Source of the DNA: Flavobacteriales bacterium
GTDB taxonomy: Bacteria > Bacteroidota > Bacteroidia > Flavobacteriales_D > JAHECK01
Assembly: GCA_030591505.1 (NCBI GenBank)
Contig: JAUVAY010000004.1
Coordinates: forward strand, 1 to 42,676
Reading direction: 5' to 3'
Length of the DNA: 42,676 nt
A program made the position numbers and the translations under genes. The notes below the pieces were generated by a model, which was not told where the DNA came from, did not search any database, and saw only the letters and a list, made by a program, of their open reading frames with translations. Position 1 is the first letter of the stretch, and every line of letters starts with the position of its first letter. This document shows positions 36,994 through 42,676 of this stretch, one piece after another.

Positions 36994-37947
36994 TTAGAAT
37001 ATTGCAGCAGCTACTTCTCGAACAGCTTTAGATCTTCCCATCGTATAGAAATGAACAACAGGCACCTTATTGTCAATCAACTCTTTTGCTTGTTGTATCG
37101 ACCACTTCACTCCAACTTTATATACCTCTTCATCACTCTTGCAATGATCAAGTTCATTTCCTAACTCATCAGGGAAGTCAATATTAAATGTTTTAGGTAT
37201 AAATTGAATATGACTCATCTTCGTTAGCGGTTTTAGCCCAGGTATTATAGGAACTAAAATTCCACTTTTGCGGCATTGATCAACAAATTCAAAATACTTC
37301 GTATTATCATAAAATATTTGGGTGATAATATATTCAGCTCCTGCCTCAACTTTTTGTTTTAAATAGCGGAGATCTGTTTTTATATTAATCGCTTCGAAGT
37401 GTTTTTCCGGATAGCCTGCAACTCCAACACAAAAATCAGATTTCGATTCATTCTCGATCTCCTCGTGCATATAGATACCCTTATTCAAGTTCGAAATTTG
37501 CCGAACTAGGTCTGAAGCATAAGCGTGACCTCCTCTATCTGGAACAAAGTGCTTTTCTCCCGGTATCGGATCTCCTCTTAATGCGAGAACATTATCAATT
37601 CCTAAAAACTGCAGATCAATAAGCGCACTTTCGGTTTCTTCTTTTGAAAATCCTCCACAAATAAGGTGAGGTACTGCATCAATTTTATATTTATACTTGA
37701 TAGCTGCGCAAATTCCAACAGTACCCGGCCTTCTACGAATTGATACCTTTTGCAAAAGGTCATCTCTTACTTCTTTATACTTATACTCCTCTCTATGATA
37801 GGTTACATTTATAAAAGAAGGATTGAATTCCATCAAGGGGTCAATACTTGAATAGATCGCTTCTATTCCTTTCCCTTTTAATGGAGGTAGTATCTCGAAA
37901 GAGAACAATGTCTTTTTTGCTTGTTTTATATGGTCTATTACTTTCAT
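36994..37947 (-). CDS. metF: 5,10-Methylenetetrahydrofolate reductase
   Basis: 317 residues, standard length. It reduces methylene-THF to methyl-THF with FAD, supplying the methyl group for methionine. The motifs are KKTLFSFEILPPLKGKG, NVTYHREE, LALRGDPIPGEKHF, VGVAGYPEKHFEA, and QIFYDNTKYFEFVDQCR. The ATG stands 4 nt after the U-tract of the upstream terminator, so its mRNA source is uncertain. There are no other folate genes nearby. Confidence 0.95.
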   Translation of the reverse strand: MKVIDHIKQAKKTLFSFEILPPLKGKGIEAIYSSIDPLMEFNPSFINVTYHREEYKYKEVRDDLLQKVSIRRRPGTVGICAAIKYKYKIDAVPHLICGGFSKEETESALIDLQFLGIDNVLALRGDPIPGEKHFVPDRGGHAYASDLVRQISNLNKGIYMHEEIENESKSDFCVGVAGYPEKHFEAINIKTDLRYLKQKVEAGAEYIITQIFYDNTKYFEFVDQCRKSGILVPIIPGLKPLTKMSHIQFIPKTFNIDFPDELGNELDHCKSDEEVYKVGVKWSIQQAKELIDNKVPVVHFYTMGRSKAVREVAAAIF

Positions 37948-37951
37948 ATAT

Positions 37952-38000
37952 AAAAAAGGCCCCGTCCCGATCCCGAAGTTTCGGGATGGGATTCAGGACC
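37952..38000 (-). terminator. Intrinsic terminator behind the T9SS type B gene
   Basis: An 8-bp inner stem ATCCCGAA/TTCGGGAT (37970-37977 with 37980-37987) is extended by CCC/GGG pairing and an outer GGTCC/GGGCC arm; TTTTTT follows on the minus strand. It begins 22 nt after the stop codon at 38023 and ends next to the metF start. Confidence 0.85.
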
Positions 38001-38022
38001 AAAAATTATAATCGCTTTTAAA

Positions 38023-40383
38023 TTATCTTCTTCTTTCTCGTGTTACTGTTACCGTTCCTTTTACAAACCGATCCTGTGTTTCAAAACGTTTCCATGCATC
38101 ATTAAGAATAAGCGTATAGAAATAAATACCATCTTCTAGCCCTTCTGCCGTCCATGGGAAGTCATTTGAGTAACTATCTGTTTCAAATACTTTTCTTCCC
38201 CAACGGTTGTATACAATAAACTGACTTCCTTCAAAATACTCAATATACTTTATTATAAAAGCATCATTATAGGCATCATGATTTGGTGTAATAATATTAG
38301 GCATTTCAACATGACAAGCTCGAGAAATAACATACATAGAACCTTCTGCGTTACCACAAAAACCGGAAACGTCAACCTCATAAGTTAGAGATACATCTCC
38401 AACTATATAGGATGAAGGGTTTGTAGGATCAGGATCATATTCATCCGTATTCCAACTATAGGTGTCAACCGGTCCTATGACTTCAGTATAAAGATAGGAT
38501 GTATCACCCCAGCATACGATATCATCACCATAAACAGTAACTTCAGGCAAAGGGTGAAAGAATAGACCAAGGGTATCTTGTGTTCGACAATACTCATCAT
38601 CAAAAATCAATTGAACCAATCCACTTTCACTTGAAGACACAATTGGCTCGATAGCTAATGTATCTGATATAGTAACGATGGCAGAATCATTTTCCTGATA
38701 AACAATCTCCCAAACTCCACCATCCCAACTTCCTTCAGCTCCTACTAATAATTCGTGCGTAGCACAAGCACTATCAGCTTGAAATAAAATCGGATTAGGA
38801 AGCACATCTAATGAAATAGTAGTATCGTAAGTACAACCGAAATCATCCGTAATACTAAAGGTATATTCCACAGGGTTTTCTAAGGTTCCTAAAATTGTAA
38901 CTGAATCATCGCTTAGTTCTTCAATTATTGTAGTATTCGGATCCCAACCCATATCAACTATAGTCGGAGTAAATATTTCATAAAAAGGTGAAATACTTGG
39001 ATCCAGTGCTAAACCCCAATAGAAAATATATCCATTATCTGAAGCTAAATTATCTTGAACTGTAATTGTCCATGTACCATTCAGTGGACAACCGACAAGA
39101 TCAGAAAGCGTTTGTTCAGATGTATAATCACCTGAAGGCAGGGTTGTATAATTAGCTGATTCCGTAACCATATCGGCATATTCTGGTGAAGGCGACCAAC
39201 AATAATCATATCCAACTCCAGGTTCAAGATCGCTATCTATATCTATTGGCTCACCTAAATAGGTTCCTCCTCCTCCTGGAAAGCTTTTCAATGTAACCGT
39301 CGTTCCATCAGGACAAGTGATCGTTATATTTAAATCACCCAAGTAGGAATGTTCCATATTTAAACAGATTCCTAGTAAATTATCAATATCATCCAATGTT
39401 TGATTCGGCGCAAAGGCTGTTATTACCACTTCTGTTTGATAAGATACACCACTACCGTCAGGTAAAAATGTTTCTCCTGCAGTCAATCCAGCAGCCCCAA
39501 AATCAGCGCTTACCATTTCTACTACTCCAACCAATTCGGTTGTTGCTGTTAAGCATAAAGGATCATCAACGGCTCCAGTTTGACTGAAGATCGGTGTTGT
39601 TGAAACCCTAACTTTTATAATAGACAATTGTGTGTTCTCACAGAACAATAAGGTATCTGCTCCATCCATAATAAGATTAGAAACAGTGAGGTATACGATA
39701 AATCCTCCTTCAAAAATAAAGGTATGAGAAGCTTCTTGTCCGTCAGCAGTTGAACCATCTCCAAATGCCCAAGTAAATTGAGATGTTGCGTCAGATTGCT
39801 CATAGTAATACCCTCCTTGTAAAGGATATTCAGCATAAGCTGAAAAGTTAATCGTTTCGCCTTGACAAATATCTACCCAACCTGTATCAGCAGGTGTAAC
39901 GGGTGGGTCTGAAGTTACCACTGGAATTATTGGCTGACAAAATAACTGACATGAAATATTAGCAGACCAACCAGGCCCTTCACCCGTTCCATTACTGACA
40001 AATACAAAGGTTAAACAACCACTCATATTTCCAGGACTAGGCAATACACCAAAATCTTCTTCCGCACCACCACCAGTCAATGCCATCAACTGAAAGGCTT
40101 CGGTATCAACTCCATCATAAACAAACAAAGTATCTCCATCACCTAAACCAAATTCATCTAAAATAAACGAAAACGCAATTGCATTTCCCGACAGCCCATC
40201 TCCATCAGGGCAAAATGTCCAGCTCGTATCTAAGCCTGGTCCATAATCTCCAGCTCCTCCTGGATCTGTGAATGTACCACTACATGTACTGATGGTATCA
40301 ACTTGAGCATTGGCATTAAATGCAAATGCTAAAAAAGCAAATACTATAAGTACTCTGAATTGAAATTTATTTGTTCTTTTCAT
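38023..40383 (-). CDS. Large secreted protein: CUB-like, PKD, P-domain, T9SS type B sorting domain
   Basis: 786 residues. Signal peptide about 1-27 (ends NANAQ). Domains in order: CUB-like at about 33-145 (TLFVYDG, CLTFVFVSNGTGEGPGWSANI); PKD at about 170-260 (FTWAFGDGSTADGQEASHTF); a proprotein-convertase-type P-domain at about 325-470 (LNMEHSYLGDLNITITCPDG, PLNGTWTITVQDN, NGYIFYWGLAL); a further unnamed region; and the gliding-motility-associated C-terminal domain from about 700 (PNIITPNHDAYNDAF, FIVYNRWGRKVFET, GIYFYTLIL). Type B tails are exported by T9SS with SprF-like partners. No SprF gene adjoins. It overlaps the upstream small gene by 17 nt. Its function is likely adhesive or matrix-related, by inference. 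Confidence 0.9.
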   Translation of the reverse strand: MKRTNKFQFRVLIVFAFLAFAFNANAQVDTISTCSGTFTDPGGAGDYGPGLDTSWTFCPDGDGLSGNAIAFSFILDEFGLGDGDTLFVYDGVDTEAFQLMALTGGGAEEDFGVLPSPGNMSGCLTFVFVSNGTGEGPGWSANISCQLFCQPIIPVVTSDPPVTPADTGWVDICQGETINFSAYAEYPLQGGYYYEQSDATSQFTWAFGDGSTADGQEASHTFIFEGGFIVYLTVSNLIMDGADTLLFCENTQLSIIKVRVSTTPIFSQTGAVDDPLCLTATTELVGVVEMVSADFGAAGLTAGETFLPDGSGVSYQTEVVITAFAPNQTLDDIDNLLGICLNMEHSYLGDLNITITCPDGTTVTLKSFPGGGGTYLGEPIDIDSDLEPGVGYDYCWSPSPEYADMVTESANYTTLPSGDYTSEQTLSDLVGCPLNGTWTITVQDNLASDNGYIFYWGLALDPSISPFYEIFTPTIVDMGWDPNTTIIEELSDDSVTILGTLENPVEYTFSITDDFGCTYDTTISLDVLPNPILFQADSACATHELLVGAEGSWDGGVWEIVYQENDSAIVTISDTLAIEPIVSSSESGLVQLIFDDEYCRTQDTLGLFFHPLPEVTVYGDDIVCWGDTSYLYTEVIGPVDTYSWNTDEYDPDPTNPSSYIVGDVSLTYEVDVSGFCGNAEGSMYVISRACHVEMPNIITPNHDAYNDAFIIKYIEYFEGSQFIVYNRWGRKVFETDSYSNDFPWTAEGLEDGIYFYTLILNDAWKRFETQDRFVKGTVTVTRERRR

Positions 40384-40744
40384 AATTATGTTTCAACTCT
40401 TTTTCAGAATATATCATTACTAATTTATTGTTCTTTGAAAAGAAATTAACGCGCTCGTCTGCCTTTACTTTTACTTTCATATCATAAATACAAACATCGC
40501 TTTCTATCGTCCACTTTTTATGAGGATAAATATCCTTTGGTTTATCTTCCGGAACAGGATATACCTGAACAGCATTTTCAACAAAGAATTTTTGGTAGGA
40601 TAATTCGTCAGCCGACATTGCATCAAGTTCAGATTGACTGAATTCATTTAATAAACATGCGTCAGTGTCAACGGTAGATTGCGCATATGATTCTACAGCA
40701 GCAGCCGTTAAAAGAATCAGCAATAAAAGGGTTATTTTTTTCAT
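40367..40744 (-). CDS. Small exported protein of unknown function
   Basis: 125 residues from ATG 40744 (an ATG three codons upstream is also in frame). MKKITLLLLILLTAAAVESYAQ is a clear signal peptide. The mature part is about 103 residues, acidic at first (NEFSQSELDAMSADELSYQKFFVENAV) and basic at the end, with two cysteines (DACLL and DVCIYD) that could pair. I do not recognise a family. The last 17 nt overlap the start of the T9SS type B gene, so the two are probably translationally coupled and may function together at the envelope. Confidence 0.75.
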   Translation of the reverse strand: MKKITLLLLILLTAAAVESYAQSTVDTDACLLNEFSQSELDAMSADELSYQKFFVENAVQVYPVPEDKPKDIYPHKKWTIESDVCIYDMKVKVKADERVNFFSKNNKLVMIYSEKELKHNYEKNK

Positions 40745-40766
40745 GCTATACAATTGTTTTAGTCTT

Positions 40767-40797
40767 CAAATATAAACGAAGAATTAACATTAATAAA
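40767..40797 (-). promoter_or_regulatory. Candidate promoter of the small exported protein and T9SS type B gene
   Basis: Minus strand TATATTTG (40767-40774) matches the -7 consensus; 19 nt upstream is TTTA (40794-40797), three of four bases of the -33 box. The expected leader is about 15-20 nt. Confidence 0.6.
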
Positions 40798-40882
40798 ATC
40801 TAATATTTAAAATAATTGAAATTCTAAATTCAAGAACATTCAGCAAGATGACGTAAAAAGTTTAAAAGAGTTGTAAATAAGT

Positions 40883-40890
40883 TATTTTTG
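40883..40890 (+). promoter_or_regulatory. Candidate promoter -7 box of lepA
   Basis: TATTTTTG followed by C matches TAnnTTTG. At 19-nt spacing the -33 position reads GTTT, a weak match. The leader to ATG 40926 would be about 30 nt. Confidence 0.5.
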
Positions 40891-40925
40891 CGGCAATAAA
40901 AGCAGACAAATTAGCTGAGAATTCA

Positions 40926-42676
40926 ATGAAGAACATTCGTAACTTTTGTATTATCGCTCATATTGATCATGGAAAAAGCACCCTGGCCGATCGATTATTA
41001 CAGACTACCGGTACCATTTCTGACCGTGATCTAAAAGAGCAAACGCTCGATAGTATGGATCTTGAACGTGAACGAGGCATTACCATAAAGAGTCATGCAA
41101 TACAAATGAATTATCAGCAAGATGGTACAGATTACGTATTAAACTTGATTGACACACCCGGTCATGTTGATTTCTCTTACGAAGTTTCGCGATCTATTGC
41201 TGCATGTGAAGGTGCCTTGCTTATCGTTGATGCAACCCAAGGAATTGAAGCACAGACCATCTCCAATTTATACCTTGCTATTGAGCATGACCTGGAGATA
41301 ATTCCGGTATTGAATAAAATGGATCTTGCCAGTGCCGACCCTGAAGATGTGACTGATCAAATAATTGACCTGATCGGATGTAGTGCAGAAGATGTAATTC
41401 CTGCTTCGGGTAAAACCGGCTTAGGTGTTGATGAAATATTATCTGCAATAATTGAAAGAGTACCTGCTCCTAAAGGAGATCCTAATGCTCCACTTCAGGC
41501 TATGGTCTTTGATTCAGTCTATAATTCGTTTAGAGGTATAATCGCTTATTTTAGAATATTAAATGGTACACTTACTAAAGGTGACCATGTTACTTTTATT
41601 AATACAGGTCGCGATTATTATGCAGATGAAGTAGGTGTATTAAAACTTGATCTGGATCCTAAAAAGTCTATTGAGGCCGGTAATGTTGGATATATAATAT
41701 CGGGAATAAAAGATGCCAAGGAAGTAAAAGTTGGAGATACACTTACGCATAAAGAAAACCCATGTACCGATGTGGTTAAAGGCTTTGAAGATGTAAAACC
41801 TATGGTCTTTGCAGGAATCTACCCGGTAGATACAGATGACTATGAAGAATTAAGAAATTCCATGGAGAAGCTTCAATTAAATGATGCCTCATTGGTATTT
41901 GAACCCGAATCTTCTATTGCACTAGGATTTGGATTTCGATGTGGTTTTCTTGGAATGCTCCATATGGAGATTATTCAGGAGCGTTTGGAACGTGAGTTTG
42001 GTATGACTGTGATCACTACACTTCCCAACGTATCTTATATTGCCTATACTACCAGGTCAGAGAAACTGATCATAAATAATCCATCGGATCTACCAGACCC
42101 AAGTATTTTGGATTATGTTGAAGAACCTTTTATTACGGCTCAGATCATTACTAAATCTGATTATATTGGCGCAATTATGACTCTGGCGATCGAGAAGAGA
42201 GGTGAATTAAAAAATCAAATTTATCTAACCACTAATCGAGTTGAATTAACTTTTGAAATGCCATTGGGAGAGATCGTTTTTGATTTTTATGATAAATTAA
42301 AAACCGTTTCTCGTGGTTATGCATCCTTTGACTACCATCCAATAGGATACAGACCATCTACATTGGTTAAACTTGACATGCTATTAAACGGTGATCAGGT
42401 AGATGCACTGTCGGCATTGATCCATAAAGATCGAGCATATGATCTTGGTAAAAGGATCTGCTTGAAATTAAAAGAACTGATTCCAAGACAGCAATTTGAA
42501 ATTGCCATACAAGCCGGAATAGGCTCAAAAATTATTGCCAGGGAAACAGTAAAAGCGGTAAGAAAAGATGTTACGGCAAAATGTTATGGCGGTGATATTA
42601 CTCGTAAGCGAAAACTTCTTGAAAAGCAAAAAGCGGGTAAGAAAAGAATGCGTCAGGTAGGGAATGTTGAAGTTCC
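40926..42676 (+). CDS. lepA: Elongation factor 4 (LepA), 3' end cut by the window edge
   Basis: 583 codons are present; the frame is still open at the window end, with about 12-15 codons expected to remain. GTPase motifs: AHIDHGKST (11-19), [19 protein letters not shown]. The LepA-specific C-terminal domain is recognisable ([35 protein letters not shown]). The factor back-translocates or remodels stalled ribosomes under ionic stress. The 180-nt gap to the divergent small exported protein gene holds candidate promoters for both. Confidence 0.97.
   Translation, partial: MKNIRNFCIIAHIDHGKSTLADRLLQTTGTISDRDLKEQTLDSMDLERERGITIKSHAIQMNYQQDGTDYVLNLIDTPGHVDFSYEVSRSIAACEGALLIVDATQGIEAQTISNLYLAIEHDLEIIPVLNKMDLASADPEDVTDQIIDLIGCSAEDVIPASGKTGLGVDEILSAIIERVPAPKGDPNAPLQAMVFDSVYNSFRGIIAYFRILNGTLTKGDHVTFINTGRDYYADEVGVLKLDLDPKKSIEAGNVGYIISGIKDAKEVKVGDTLTHKENPCTDVVKGFEDVKPMVFAGIYPVDTDDYEELRNSMEKLQLNDASLVFEPESSIALGFGFRCGFLGMLHMEIIQERLEREFGMTVITTLPNVSYIAYTTRSEKLIINNPSDLPDPSILDYVEEPFITAQIITKSDYIGAIMTLAIEKRGELKNQIYLTTNRVELTFEMPLGEIVFDFYDKLKTVSRGYASFDYHPIGYRPSTLVKLDMLLNGDQVDALSALIHKDRAYDLGKRICLKLKELIPRQQFEIAIQAGIGSKIIARETVKAVRKDVTAKCYGGDITRKRKLLEKQKAGKKRMRQVGNVEV

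Overview
The window is about 42.7 kb of AT-rich chromosomal DNA from a member of the Bacteroidota, most likely order Flavobacteriales. The evidence is: two kinds of type IX secretion (T9SS) C-terminal sorting domain; Bacteroidetes-type promoters (TTTG-N19-TAnnTTTG); few Shine-Dalgarno sequences; an RpoB with no Gln/Asn-rich deviations from the flavobacterial form; and a DUF3467 gene just behind rpoC. I cannot place it to genus. There are no insertion sequences, phage genes, CRISPR arrays or rRNA genes.

Layout. 30-3718 (minus): two tandem paralogous secreted proteins with a PA domain and a T9SS type A tail. 3858-6718 (minus): an operon of long-chain acyl-CoA ligase, a small lipoprotein and a DUF2490 outer-membrane barrel. 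6847-12398: a lipoprotein amidohydrolase, a SCO-family copper protein, a TonB-dependent receptor of haem-receptor type and a dITP/XTP pyrophosphatase. 12431-19726: a NamZ-like muramidase lipoprotein divergent from a LolC/E-type permease, then cystathionine beta-synthase overlapping a signal-less metal-receptor protein, then a patatin fused to an outer-membrane barrel.

19727-34743 (all minus) is the gene-expression core. Read in transcription order it is: rpsU, a tyrosine recombinase, hpf, tRNA-Tyr, tRNA-Gly, tRNA-Thr, tuf, tRNA-Trp, secE, nusG, rplK, rplA, rplJ, rplL, rpoB, rpoC, DUF3467. Two exact-match promoters (before rpsU and before tRNA-Tyr) and several hairpin terminators divide it into units. 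34805-40744 (minus) holds acyl-CoA dehydrogenase, a helix-hairpin-helix protein, metF, and a two-gene unit encoding a small exported protein and a large T9SS type B protein (CUB, PKD, P-domain). lepA runs off the right end.

Most of the window is conserved housekeeping sequence and I found no clear new multi-gene system. The best leads are: (1) strong Shine-Dalgarno sequences on just the ribosome-state genes hpf and rpsU, in a lineage that hardly uses them; (2) an SprB/PKD-like domain bracketed by two cysteines inside the periplasmic part of a LolC/E-type permease; (3) a promoter whose -7 box abuts the upstream gene's terminator hairpin, so that new transcripts should lack one arm of the stem; (4) terminators whose U-tracts end 3-4 nt before the next start codon; (5) near-identical ends of two otherwise diverged secreted paralogs.
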